Shown here: one piece after another, positions 1-13,794 of the stretch | How positions within the stretch are numbered: position 1 is the stretch's first letter | How the letters are laid out: each line of letters begins with the position of its first letter | Source: Tomocerus qinae | Taxonomy: Eukaryota > Arthropoda > Collembola > Entomobryomorpha > Tomoceridae | Direction of reading: 5' to 3' | NCBI GenBank assembly: GCA_020055645.1 | Contig: CM034548.1 | Span: 7,192,001 to 7,256,000 of the forward strand | DNA length: 64,000 bases | Position numbers and translations under genes: made by a program | Notes under the pieces: generated by a model | The model's database searches: none | What the model was told of the DNA's origin: nothing | What the model saw: the letters and a program-made list of their open reading frames with translations, nothing else

Positions 1-651
<651 letters not shown>

Positions 652-1336
652 ATTTTAAGATTGATTTGAATTGATGGAAATAATTATAATGAGAATCCGA
701 AGTGGGTGGAAACCTAAAAATGTATCAATGAACTGTCTGCTGCTGTACTAAATTGCGATAGGACTAAACCGAATTTAATTGATAAGGCGTCTCAAAATAT
801 AATCTTAGGATTTCTGTTGGTAGAGCAGAAATCAACAAAACGATAAACAGGACGAAACTTGAGGGAATATAACACTTGATGTTATTTGCCACCAAATAGT
901 TATCATGCTTCAATACAAATCCATTGAATTAAATATAGATAAAGTGAGCATACGGTAGACGATTTCACGAATATACCACAAAATTATGTATATTTTATTT
1001 CGTACAGCGGGAAAAGTTTAGTATAGACAGTTTTATATACTGCTAGTTTCTAGTGCTCATTAGGAAAGGTAGATGTACTACAAATTAAGTATTGACGAAA
1101 ATAAACACCGAGGTACATAAATCAAAGTACTGAATGCTAATTTTACTATTTCCGTAACTCAGTTTTGTTATCTGAGATTATTATTGCGTACCATTTTTAT
1201 CTTTCTGTTACTTTTTGCAGTTGTTATCGATAGTACTTATTTAGTGTCATTTAAACCAAAGTTCATTTACTTTTCAGCATTTACCATTTAGTAGCAGCTA
1301 GATATTCATGTTTGATGCAGCTGTTTTCTTTTGCAG

Positions 1337-1405
1337 GTTAAAAACTTGGATTTTACGATCTCATCTTGCAGTCTAATGACTAACACAGGCGCGAATATAT
1401 TTTAG
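1337..1405 (+). other. possible terminal exon (strong 3' splice site, 22 open codons)
   Basis: A pyrimidine-rich tract ending in TTTTGCAG stands just before 1337. The frame starting at 1337 is open for 22 codons to TAG at 1403-1405. It lies 0.7 kb behind the KLF stop codon and could be an alternative last exon of that or another gene. In such AT-rich DNA a chance occurrence is quite possible, and there is no protein similarity. Confidence 0.15.
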
Positions 1406-4200
1406 AAGACGAATTAATCAAATATTAAATCACACACTTTATGGCTAGTAATCATTTCTCATGTTTACTTACTTATTTAATAAAAATGCTCTATTTACTA
1501 TTAATAATTCATAGAAACTAATTAGATATTAAACATGATCTTATGTATTTACATCCTAACAAACGCTGTGTAACCCTGCCCTGTTAATTAATTAGTGCAA
1601 ATGTGTTAACATTTTTACATAAACTATGATTTTCCTCTCTTATCCAATATTTGACAAAATTAATTAACAATTAGGTAATGGTTTTGTTCCTAAACTTGCT
1701 TTTTGTCATATTACACCATAAAAACGTCTACGATTTCCCCATAAAATTAAAATGATTTACATGCACTTCTTATTTTATGTATGTATACTATTTGTGCTAT
1801 ATCTGTGCTAAAATATTACTATCTGTGGGTATTTAAATTTCAATTTCTGATGGAAAGACTGCTGCCGTCATGATTTATTCTTATCATTGTCACAAAAACC
1901 GAGTGTTTAAGAGTTAATTTACCACGAATAGGATTAAGTGTGTAGTTGTTATGAGTGTTATTGGTGTATATTTAAAAGTGGATGTGTATCATAAATCATA
2001 CTTGACGTAAGAAGTTTATCTAAAATAATTTCTACGAATGTATTCGCAAATCATATTTATATCACCAATATTTTAAATAGAAGTGTGTATTCAATGTGTT
2101 AAAAAATAATGTACACCGTTCTGCATAGTTTTGTTCCTTCTAGAGTCAAACATGGATTGTTGTTAAAACTGTATGACCAACTAAATATATCTGTTTAAAA
2201 AGTAATTTTTAATGTTGGAAAATGGAACTGATGAATCGCAAAAATACATAAATATGTTTTTAAATTGAATGTCACTAAAGGGAACAACATTTTTGGGCAG
2301 TACGATGTAGTATAAAAATAGAACATCAATTAAAATCGCAAATAAATATTTCGATAGTTGCATAAAGTTGTATGTATTTAGTCGTTTCATTACTTAATCG
2401 TGAGTATTTTTTTGAAAACTCAAGACTCATTTACATAAATTACGACACATGATGGCATAAGGACATTCATAGCACTTATACTAAATTGTTGGTAAAAGCA
2501 ATTTTACGAGTTTTTTTACTTGCTGTCTTAAGATGTTACCTATGGAAGGATTGGTAAAACGATTGTTAAGTAAAAATGTTAATAAAAGGCTGGGCGTTAA
2601 TTCGTGTAGGACAAAATCGAAACAAAACTGTCACCATGGAGTTTATTTTCCCTAATTGCACATCTTCTTGCCCATTAAGTGTCTGAAATAATTTACGGTG
2701 AATTTATCTTGGGATTATAATGTAAATGTAGCGAAGCGTCGGAAGCACTTTATGCCCTAAAATGAAAATCGAACATTGCAATGTAATATGGCGGCAGGGA
2801 CTGGACTTAAAAGGGCAAACTATAAAGAAAGCGGTGAAGAAGTTAAAGTTGATTTTAATTCAGAGTGATTTGAAACTCAAAAGCTTTAGGCAGACCATAA
2901 GAGAATGAGAAAGAAGACTAAAGAGGGAGAGATGGATAGTGTAACGTTGACTACATACTAATAGAACACGATGCACAACTTTCTTTAATGGTTATACTTA
3001 TGAATTGCTTATTAATTAACACCCACGCAACTTAAAATCCCTAGCTACTTTTCTAATATAATAACATAGAATATTTGAGAGTGGACCGTGCGCAAACCAC
3101 TGAGCTGTCTACCAAATTATTTATTGCTATTATGTTCAAATAGACATATGCGTGCTTAAAGTATGTAGATGTAATAATTTGCATGCAAACTTGTCGGCGG
3201 AAAGTAAAAGCAATTCCACAGCTCTTATCTACACAAAGCAACCAACTAAAAGTACATTAGAACTTTGAACATATTGTTTTTTTAAATTGGTCAGCATGAT
3301 ACAGTCTTTCCCTTATTGTTTGTTTGCGGGCTATACATAAGTACTTAGATCTTACTATTTACAAGTTGTGAAAAGAATCTTATAGGTGGTCACTCTCCGT
3401 GCTAACCATTTGTTTTACGAATTAAGAATTGTACAGAGACATTGTTTTCAACTGCTTAATATGCTCAAATGCTAAATTTCATTGTACATAATATATGCAT
3501 ATGCATAGCGCATATTTAAGCATGACTGAGTTTGATTAGAATTTCAATTAAAATTTGAATAATTAAAATGCTCTCCGTGTACAATGCGTAGGTATGTCTC
3601 CTTTACATTAAGAATAAATACCGGTTATATTTATTTAGAATAATGGATTGATATATGAATTGCTCTCCTTGGCATGTGATATTAATTAGTATGAATCTAC
3701 ACGTCTGAAGCTTATTATTTCAGTTTTATTAGTCTTGAATTTATGTTCTTTCTCAAATATAAGATTGCATTACTAAAGATTAGACAAGGAAAAGCAAACA
3801 CCAAATTTAGCCAAGATTAGCAATAATATATTCATTCATGTTTTCATCTAGGGAAGATTATATTTTTGAGTTAATAGCAGAAGAGAAGAAATGGTCGTTA
3901 TTTTTGAGAAGATAATGATAATGAGTTTGTTTGAAGAGAGCCGTGCAGGTGTTCTAATAAAACAAAACGACTACCAAAGATAAAAGTGGCCAGCCTACCT
4001 CGGCAGCCCATAATGAATATTATAATATAATATAAAATGTCTACACAAATACTACTAGAGTCGAGCGAATAGAAAACAAATCTTGTGGGGTATAGTATCA
4101 CGACAGACATGAAGTCACTTTCAACGGTGCTGTCTATAGAATTAAATAGACTCTGGAAGTGCAGCACTCTATGGTCTTTAATGGTTCGCATACCACTACT

Positions 4201-4215
4201 AGATAGATAGATAGA
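4201..4215. repeat. GATA microsatellite
   Basis: Short tandem run of the tetramer AGAT, about four copies. Confidence 0.85.
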
Positions 4216-5560
4216 GTAGGCACTAATAGCACTGCTCACATTACAACATCAAAGCATCAGGTAATACAAGAATTCTAATGAACATACCTACCATTCTCTC
4301 TGCTAGTAGTAATAAGTACTTTGGTTACGAGCCGCGACAATAAAATCAAATGAATGTAATTTAGAGACATCAAATGAAAAACATATTATGTAAGTTTACA
4401 TTCACCCTGGATGGAATCAAATAGATTAAAGTGTGAGGTGTAGGAAATCCAATGATTCAAACATTCAAAAGAGTGATAGATAGGGAGAATTGAATTAAAA
4501 TCCAATCTGGTGAGTGAGAGGAGATATTAGATTGATGTTTGTTCTGCAATTGCAGTGTCGAACGTGTTCATCCTTATTATATTATTATTGCGTCTATTCG
4601 TATCTAATACAATTACAACACTTCAGACTACAGAGAAATGGTACCTGGCCAGGTAGTTATAATTTATCTGTCCTTACTTACAACTTGTTAGGCTACGATT
4701 TACTTCTATACATTTTTGAGCCTTGTGCGAGGAGTGTCTTTGCGCACTTACAAATGTACTATTGAAAATGAGAGACGAATAGTAGTGGATTGTTAGCTTG
4801 TGCCTTGCTTTTTTGCTTTGATTGTTGTAAGTGTATAGCTTAGATGGAAATTCATCTATCTGTCTACTGTCTAGGTATGCAATCCAGATAGCGAAGGGAC
4901 AGAGAAAGAAAGAGTTGAATTTACTTGCCCAATAAAGCGAAGCTTCATTTGTGCTCGCCTACACACGAGCTGGACGCCTACATAAGAATAATATAATAGA
5001 GATTTGCCATGCTGAGAACACCCCCTTTATTTTTTCATACTTTTATATCCCAGTCATGTATTCTTTCTTATGCATAACATTATGTCTTCAACATTTAGGC
5101 ACTCTTTTTATATACTTACCTCGCACTCACATCTAAATACTCATTTTTATATCTCCATGCTATACTAAACGTTCCTAATAATAAGCTAATACCATTATTT
5201 AATGAACCAATACTATATTTGAATTATTCTCCATCCACAAATTCTCTTTCTCATTGCCCTTCTCGAGAAAATCTTTTACGCTCTCCGACCCTTTGTAATC
5301 CATTGATCCAAAATACTTACATATGCTGGCTGCTTACTGTATGTTAATACTAACACGACGCAGAATGTGGTCCTAATAATTATAAAGACATTTCGATAAC
5401 ATTATTATATTAATTCAAACAACAAGAATAAAGTTTTGATTATCTCTGCAATGCATATAGTCACATATTTTTGAAAATGGGCTTTCAAAAATTCTATCAG
5501 ATGGTAATATACAAGCACTGTATTAAAATTGTTATAAAATTTTTGTCTTTTTCATTTCAG

Positions 5561-5610
5561 GAGGGAATAATATAAACATTAAATCGGCACAAATACACTT
5601 AGCAAAAAAG
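5561..5610 (+). other. possible internal exon, 50 nt, splice-flanked
   Basis: The segment is preceded by TTTTTCATTTCAG and followed directly by GTATGA, so both splice sites look good. Only the third frame is open; it gives 16 codons without stop, ending in phase 0. No protein family is recognised. It could belong to a non-coding RNA or to an untraced + strand gene, or be chance. Confidence 0.25.
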
Positions 5611-8600
5611 GTATGAAGATAATCTAATTGTATGTAGCAAGCAATATTATGCTCCGAAGCCAGTAGCCTGTGTGGCCCCCTTCAAAATAATTTTGCTGTG
5701 TTGAGGAACAGGAAATTTTCCTTTGGGCACTATATGAAAAGAAGGAAAGAAAATTGAAGTTTCGTAGGGGTTGTAAATTGTAATATTGCAGGAGTCGTTA
5801 CATATATAAGACTATATGGATAAAATGCATCAATTCCAAAAGGTAGTGAGGAGAGTAATAGAAAGATAACTTAGCGAAGCTGTGCATCATTATAAATATG
5901 CATAATATTACGATGTCATTGAATGGGAGATAATGACGAGCATAGGTGAGTATAAAATATCTCCGGCAAATGGGGAAATGAGTGCGAGAAGCATGCTACT
6001 GAAAACGATGAGTGACAGGGAGCGTTATAGAAGACAGACAAACGTTCTTGCACTTGACTTTGAATCTTGACGTAGGTGGAGGTGGAAGTCAGTCAGCATG
6101 AAATGAACCCATGAAATCCGCCTAATCTAAAGTAATAATAATAATGTATCCCAAAGTTATGCTTTTGACAGTGCTCTGTACTTACCAAGGCAGAAACGGC
6201 AATAATGGCACAATTCAAAAATGAAGAAGGGGAGCAGATGCATCCAAAATTATATGCAAGCACTTAATTACAATTTCCGAAGTAGTACCAACTAGCAACA
6301 TGCACTGCCGTCCACTCCAACACAAGACTTCCTTCGTTTTGTAACAGTACTTAATAATAAATTACCAACACGAGCCTCACCACTTACTTTTTGCCCTTTA
6401 CTATCTTTGTGGAGAGTTATGTTCCACAATATTCGTAGCCAACTTATTTCACAATGAATCGATGCACGTAGTTCAGAAGTTAAAAATATATTTACTCATT
6501 AAAAACTTTAGGATTATAACTATATTTGTTTAGAAGTACAGGAATTCATCGTGTGATTTATCGACGAATATCAATTAGCTGGAAGGTAAAATTCATGCTG
6601 ACGGGTCATGTCACCTCCCACAAGGTAACACAGGTAGTTACTAAATCTCTCATTCATTATTCAGTAGTGCAATGTATTTCTGTCGCGTCATAAAAGCAGA
6701 GGTTATTTACTATGTAAATACTTGGAGGACTGTGCCGAAGGATCTAATATACCTTCTCCTAATGGTTATGAAATTTCTATCCAAACATTCATTTTTACTC
6801 TATCCAATTAACAAGCGTAGGTATACAAACAAGATATTGATCACTTGATGTATCACGCATTCTAAATATCGAAAAGAAATGAACAATTGGTTAAAAGTGA
6901 AAAGAAGGAATATTGAATCCCAAAGCATTTCGTGAAGACGTATTTTATGCTTTCCTATCTTGAAATGTTTCGGTAGTATTTTAAATTGTTACATCGGTAA
7001 GGAGCATGAATTATACAGTTTTATAAACTTGGTATATATAAACTAAATTAACTTCAGACTACCTTTGAACAATTATAGTGCCATATTATATGTAAATATA
7101 TAAGCACATATCATATATGAGCAACCGGATATTAAATTACAGACATGTTTTTGTGGTTATTTAATAAATTATATGCTCGTCTAAAAGTATACAGATATGC
7201 ATATGGATGGACAAGCTTAAATCGCCATGTACACAGTAGCGAGGTAGGCCTAAATCGTGAGTAATTACTTTCATTTTTGTTTGCACCTAAAATTGTATAA
7301 TTGACTAGCTTTTATACTCATTCAAGTTAAACAACAGTGCTTAGTCTGCTGTCTCGTCTGGTTCATGAAATGCTATCCTACTTGTGTTTCCCAAGCAAAC
7401 GCCGTTTTTATTTGGCTGGGAAACTGCTACATGTACTCATATGAGAAAAGTTAATATAAATTTAGGCATCTAAATATTGTTGATTCTCACCCTCATCTTC
7501 ATTTCACTCCTACGGCATCAAAATGGTTAGACCAATTAAGTACATATCTAAAAATCTATAACAAACTATTCACTCACACCTTAGACTAATGGTACAACTA
7601 CTAATTGCACGTAAATTGTATCTTTCGTCTACTATGAACAGATACGTATAGGTATTAGTAAAATTCACTTGGTTATACGAAAACATAGTAAAGTTATGCA
7701 ACATTGTGTCTGTAACTGCATTTTTGTTTTTGTGACTGATGATTAGTGAATATATTTAAATTCATAACCAGGTAAGTAAATGTAACATGGAAAGTGCTGA
7801 AGGGAAGCCAAGCTGAGATATTTATATGAATTTCAATTGCATTTCCCAATCTGAGTGCACGTACAGAAAAGTACTTTGTAATTTCATTGAGTGTGTACTT
7901 AGCGAATGTCGACAGATTGGTAGTATAGAAAGGAGAGATACGGTGCGAAGAACTTGTGTGTAAGTTAGGTAATATCTAAATAGGAAAGTTGCATTCATTA
8001 ATTTTCTTTGGTATGAAAAACACCCTGACCCTCCTCCGTAGAGAAAACTAACAAAGGTAGCTGATGCATAAATTACATATTTCAGCTACCGAATGAAAAT
8101 TCTTGTGCTTTTTTATTGTTGCTTGGCAAGGCTTGATGGTATGCACGGGTCGCGCACGGGCTTGATGAAGTCTTGTGATAAACTAGCTGAAAACTTAAAT
8201 TAAAAGCTTACTTTATTACTTTCCTCCGTGAACCTTTTGTTTGAGTTTTTCGTTCGGGCTGAACTTCTTTGCATTTGTCCAGTTATCTTTGAGTGCCCAT
8301 CAAAATATTTCCTCCTACTAATATAACGACCTTTCTGCCTTACCCTCATTTTATAATACTCATTTAGTGCATTGTATCGTTTTGTCTTTTGTTGAGCCAG
8401 GCAACTCTTAACTCAGACTGACCAACTTAAGATTAACTCATTGCCCGACTTATAGCTTTTACCACATACTCCACTTCTCCCAGGTATGTTGTCTTTATAC
8501 TTAGGTAAATAGCTAAGCTGTTTATGTATGCAGTTGCCGATTGATATATCTGCCAATAAAAATACCTACACAATTTACATATGCCCATCCATGTAACTAT

Positions 8601-11600
8601 TACCCAAACATTCTTTACGCAGGTTCCCAAATGTTTTTTTCATTTTACACCCATTCAATCAAAACATGTCGGTTTTATGAATTCAACAATCTTGGCCATT
8701 AAGATTAGAGTCAGGAATTTATTTTCGTCCCTCCATCGGTAGAAGTGATCTATCACACATTTCATTATGCTACATACTTTTACCCAGATTAAGTATTTAT
8801 ATGTATGCTCATTAATATCATTCAATAAAGCCCCCAGATGTACTGTTTCTGCATATGATAACTATCTTTTCTTTCAGACAAAACATAAATAGAGGAGCAA
8901 TTGAAATTGCAGCTTAAAGGTCCACCCAAATTCCAAATGCATCAAGAATTCTTATATAATAATCAATTTGTGTCATAATTTTTAATATGTTCCGCATTCC
9001 CCTTTTAGATATTCAATCCTAAAAAAATAAGATTAAAAGTTAATTGAAAAATAATCAAGAAGCCTGTTGTAGAAGACAGAAATAAGCAGGATGGTATTTA
9101 CAAAGAAATTACTAGGCCGCCGACTTCTAATTAAATGGTAGCTAGCAAGTTCTAATTTTACAATAATTAGGCCATGATTCTAAAAAGCCATCCTTTTTGT
9201 TATATCTAATAGTAATACTTGATCTACCAGAGAGAAAATACTACGGTATTGTAATTTTTAGTAGAGATAAAACACTTTTAACTCTGAATGGGCTTCATTT
9301 TCCCAACTACCACACGTCCTACCACATGGCCGCATATGTGATGGTAACTGTGACATTGCTAGTGTCTAGTATACATTTTGTATGCACTTTGGCTACTTTT
9401 AAAAGTTTACATTGATTTGCCAATATGTTCACACAGAAGTTGTTGAAGAACGAAATATTTGACACAATATTTCAAAAAAACAAACTGAAATTATTTGCAT
9501 TAAATTTCTTTATCTATAAAGTCATTTCAACCGAATAACTCGGAATAGAAAAATGATCATTTTTCCCAACAACGATTTCATAAAAACAGAGGACCCGCTT
9601 TGACGTTCCTATTAATGTTCTCTTTGGATTTTGTTAAAGAATAGTTAGTTTCTAGCAACTAGTATTATTACAATCCAAATTAGTTTAAAGTGCATTCAAA
9701 ATTGTCTGTTAACTGAAGTATTGTCGTAAGCGTGCGAGATATGATATAGAACAGACGTCAGAAATGAAACACAGTCTTGCCATTATATTATCCATCGTTG
9801 TAGAAAGAAACAAAATATATGAACATTAAATTGTAAGACAAACAATTTTTTGTGTTTTGTGATTTATCCTGCACCGTAGCCGTAGTACTTACATAAACTT
9901 TTTGTCTTTCATTCATATTTTCATATTCATGGTTTCATTGTTCAAAATAACTCATGTGAGCTATTTAGACTTCATGTACTGTTCATAAGGTATTCGTTAG
10001 TAGAGAGGAGTAGAGTGTCCGTGTAGAATTGATATTCTATATGGTGGATGTAGTAAAGAACGACCTTTGTGAGACGAACATTTAAAACCTAGGTAGTACA
10101 TAAATACAGACAGGGAGAACACACTCGCTCTGGGAGATAGCACAATAAGTCATGTAGACTGAAGTGAAACAGGATTCTTCTTGAATTCTGGGAGCTGAGA
10201 ATTTTCCACTATGGAATGGAACCTCAAAGAATGTGTCGAGAGGAACCATGCCATGCCTTATGTGTGGCAATTCTGGCAATCCTAATGCTTTGGCAAGTGT
10301 GCCCTAAAGTGGCATGCCATGCCCCATAACTACATTTTCTAAATTCTGACAATGTATAACGCTAATAAAGAACAACCATACTTTTAATACCAAATAGTTA
10401 CAACTGATATACTTTTTCCTTAGTTTGTGGTATCATTTCCAATGAACTTGTAAGCTAATGTAAGATGCAGCACAAGATATGTAGAAAGTAGACATGTAAG
10501 CATAAGACTTTTGACACCCTGTGCATATACCAAGTTTAGTGTTCAAAATGAACTCAATGTATTGTAAATTGTACATATTTTATCCCAAAAAGTAGTACGT
10601 AGTCCACTGATAATTTTGACTACAATAAGAAAAGTTTTCTTTATACGCTACATGCACAGAATTAGCATAATAAAACATTTTCCCTTACTTTTGCTTCTTG
10701 TAAAATAAAATCTACAAATGTTTCCCCATAGTTCACTTATTTACACTAGTATTATGCTCCACGCTTCTGATAAAAGTGCAAATAATACGCGCATATCTTG
10801 TTACAACAATTTCCTTCTTTAGAATAATTATGTATACCTTGTACAAGAATGGTATCTCAAATAGGATTTTGGTAGCTAACAGCTACTTAACATCAGCAAC
10901 ACATATAATTGGTTTCATATAAATTTTATATTAAGTGTGATTCATTTAGAATATCTAGTTTAAGCCATTTTATAATAGCTATAATATTTCAGGTCAAAAT
11001 GGGCAGTTCAGAGTGCATTGGCATCAGTTTGACGAGAGGATAGATATAGAATCAACAGGCATTGACATGTCTCATCTATGAATAGGATGCCACTTGGAAG
11101 GTATTGACTATACAGACACCACGTAATAAATAAACTGTTACTAAGTTATAAACCACTAAGGAGAGAATGAAGAAGAGCAGGCAAAGGAAGCACAAAGTAA
11201 TTCTATTATAACATCTCTAGCATTGTTATAATGTGTGTGTAATGCCTTTATGTGTTCAGAGGGATCTGTGTTACTTGCATCGCACTGATACTCATAATGG
11301 TCCACATAGACAAGTAACATCTGAAGCACTTTATACTTGCTCCACACTATTCAAAACGGACCTGAGAAAAATTATGACAAACCAAGTTGTCCATAAAAGG
11401 AATCTGCTCGACCATTATGTATTTTGTATTGTGAGCATTCTTACATTATGTAATGGGAATGCTTGTGTATGATGATGCCCTTTGCCTTTGTACACTTTGT
11501 ATCTACACATCCACGTTACGTTCTTTCATTTCACGCTTATTGTTGGGCACAGGAGAAATTACATACCTAACTACTAGATTCCTACTATTTGTTGCATTAT

Positions 11601-12822
11601 TTATATTTTGAATCTACCACTAAAGTTATTTATAACATAACCTATTATGTATAGCTTTATAATCTCTATATTATCCATGTTTAACGCTAAATTCTTACTG
11701 TCGAAATAGTTGTAACTTGTAAGTGACTTTATCCAATTTTTGTTATATTTCTTAATAAAATATCAACCCCAACTAGAAATTGTCCCTGTATGATAATCAT
11801 TTTTTGATAATGATATTCATGGATTACTTACTTCCTGAATATACTGTAGTAATGTAATGAAAATTAATGACTGTATATGATATAGAACTGAAATATTCCT
11901 TGTAATAATTCTTTTGTCGAAATAGTAATAGGTTCAATGTTGCTCTTCCAATTTCTTGTAAAATTCAAATTGTTTCATTATAGGTACATAGTAGTGTAAT
12001 ACGATTACATATATGTGGGAAGAATTAAAATTGTAATGTAATGTCAAAGTCGACAACATGGATTTACTTGCATGAGACACTGTAAGTTTTTTCGGTAGAT
12101 ATGCATTTTGTGAGTGGATGGAAGTGAAAACCTTGCAATTAGACACAGGGTAGATGTACACACAGGTGTATAGCGAGTGTAGCAACACCAATAATAGGAA
12201 TAATGGCAATCTATCTATGCCTAGGTAAATAGGTACATAAAGCAAGACGAGGCAGAGAGAACGAATTGGAGCCAAGCCACAGTACAGGTCAGACAGTGTG
12301 ACTATGTTTTCTACAAGCAATACAATAATAGGATTTTCCTGTGCAACATTAGTATGTAGATGAGATGTGATGAGTTGGGAGAAAGAGCAACAGGAAATTG
12401 CTCTCGGACTTGAAACGACTTGTCATGCATGGCAAACCTCACTCAATGAGCTATACTAATACACTACTACATATTATAATCAAACCGACTTCTATCCTGT
12501 CCAATGCAAAACTATGGCATTTCAAGTCTGGGATGCAAGAGGTACAAAGTTTTGCTACTGCACTCCAACGCTCTAATAATATGCATGGCTATCAACCTAA
12601 CCTTTTTGTTACATTTACCTTCGTTTTGGTTGTAGATGGATAAAGAATAGATTGTGGTGTGTGTGTGTGCCGAGCTTTATCACACACACCAGCACAATCA
12701 GAATATGTGGAGATGGGGGAATCTGTCTCTCACTTAGGAATGACACGACCCTTAATACAATATTACACAACACTCTCTCCGTGTGCCTGTGTTAACAATG
12801 CATGTCCTGTCTTTTTTTTCAG
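5611..12822. other. gene-poor AT-rich stretch
   Basis: No long reading frame, RNA gene or recognisable transposon was seen. An 18-base stretch at 6141-6158 (TAATAATGTATCCCAAAG) is identical to the arm of an inverted repeat at 35.6 kb (see findings). Pyrimidine-rich 3' splice-like sites occur at 8877 and 10992, but the frames behind them close after 12-16 codons. Other ORFs here look random. Confidence 0.6.
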
Positions 12823-12871
12823 CTGAAGCATCATTTACACTTTGCTACAGGAGGACAGACGGGACACTCAA
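12823..12871 (+). other. possible exon behind a very strong 3' splice site
   Basis: The tract GTCCTGTCTTTTTTTTCAG ends at 12822. A GT donor candidate (CAA|GTAATC) stands at 12872. Frame 1 stays open through the segment and for 29 codons in all (containing HFATGGQTGHSSNQSRM), closing at TAA shortly after 12900, so it could equally be a last exon. No family is recognised. Confidence 0.25.
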
Positions 12872-13765
12872 GTAATCAATCTCGAATGTCCATTTTAGTA
12901 TGCTCACTATAATTACAAATGCATTGTACAATAATATTATGTAGTTATCTAGACAGCAAAACTTATCAGCGGATGAAAAAGAAATAAAGCAATATTTACA
13001 TATTGTGTTCTTTGCCATGTTATGCAACATTATATGCACTAGATGGTTGTTCTAAATTGGTATATAACAGAGGGCAGCTAATTACAAAATGCATTGCAAT
13101 GGCAACAAGATCTAGATAAAAATTATGCTAACGACCACCACTTATTGATGACTATGAGATACAGATGAACTTGATAAAGACTATTTAACAATTGAAATTG
13201 TAACTATCCAATTCTCAAGAACTGAAATTTAAATACACAAAAATCACTTGGTTTTAATGACATTTCGTTAATGGATTGTATTCAGATAAGAAGGATAATA
13301 AATATTCAATTACTTCAGTAAAGGCTTATTTGACTATTACTGAAGAGTGTGCAATATTATTTCATTTGCAATGAGTAACGGTGGAAAAGTCTACCAAGCA
13401 CTTAATTAGTTTTTGCTGTGGCACCAATTATGTCTCAAGTGATGGTTATTTTCATGCAACAGTTAATTTTTGCCTAGAGTAGGTGAAAATAAGGAATGAA
13501 TTGGTTAGAATTATAAGTGTCCTAGCACTAGGAGACCTCATTATAAATACATTATGCAGAGGCAGTACATACATTGGAATACAATGCGAATAAAACTAAG
13601 ATAACAAAAAGAACTGGGAAACGTATTCCACAAAGTCAACAGGACGATAGATATAATAAGTGATGACTTGACTGGTGCAATGAATGGATGAATAAGTTTC
13701 TTTAAAGACAGCCGATAATGGAAATTACTATTTGCACGTACATGTTTTTTCTTCTTTGTTTGAAG

Positions 13766-13794
13766 AATGAAATGCTTTGTCTTGTTCGATTCAG
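13766..13794 (+). other. possible 29-nt microexon
   Basis: It lies between a long pyrimidine tract ending TTTGAAG and a good donor, TTCAG|GTGAGC at 13795. Two frames are open across it. It is very short, so chance cannot be excluded; it is listed because both splice signals are good. Confidence 0.2.

Larger units (their letters stand above)
652..5560. other. KLF 3' untranslated region followed by gene-poor AT-rich DNA
   Basis: The KLF transcript must end somewhere here. An AATAAA hexamer at 1100-1105 is a plausible poly(A) signal, with another at about 1480. The rest is AT-rich with short random ORFs only. The longest is a 113-codon - strand frame at 3898-4239, with no recognisable motif. 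A short GATA microsatellite sits at 4201-4215. Apart from a splice-like open segment at 1337-1405, listed separately, I see no gene. Confidence 0.6.

Noticed and set aside
3898..4239. 113-codon - strand open frame
   Set aside because: No motif or plausible composition, and no splice or promoter context; such lengths occur by chance in this window.
8433..8630. 65-codon - strand open frame
   Set aside because: No similarity and no splice context; treated as random.
11934..12320. 128-codon - strand open frame
   Set aside because: Hydrophobic and Tyr/Leu-rich but without any domain; no support beyond length.
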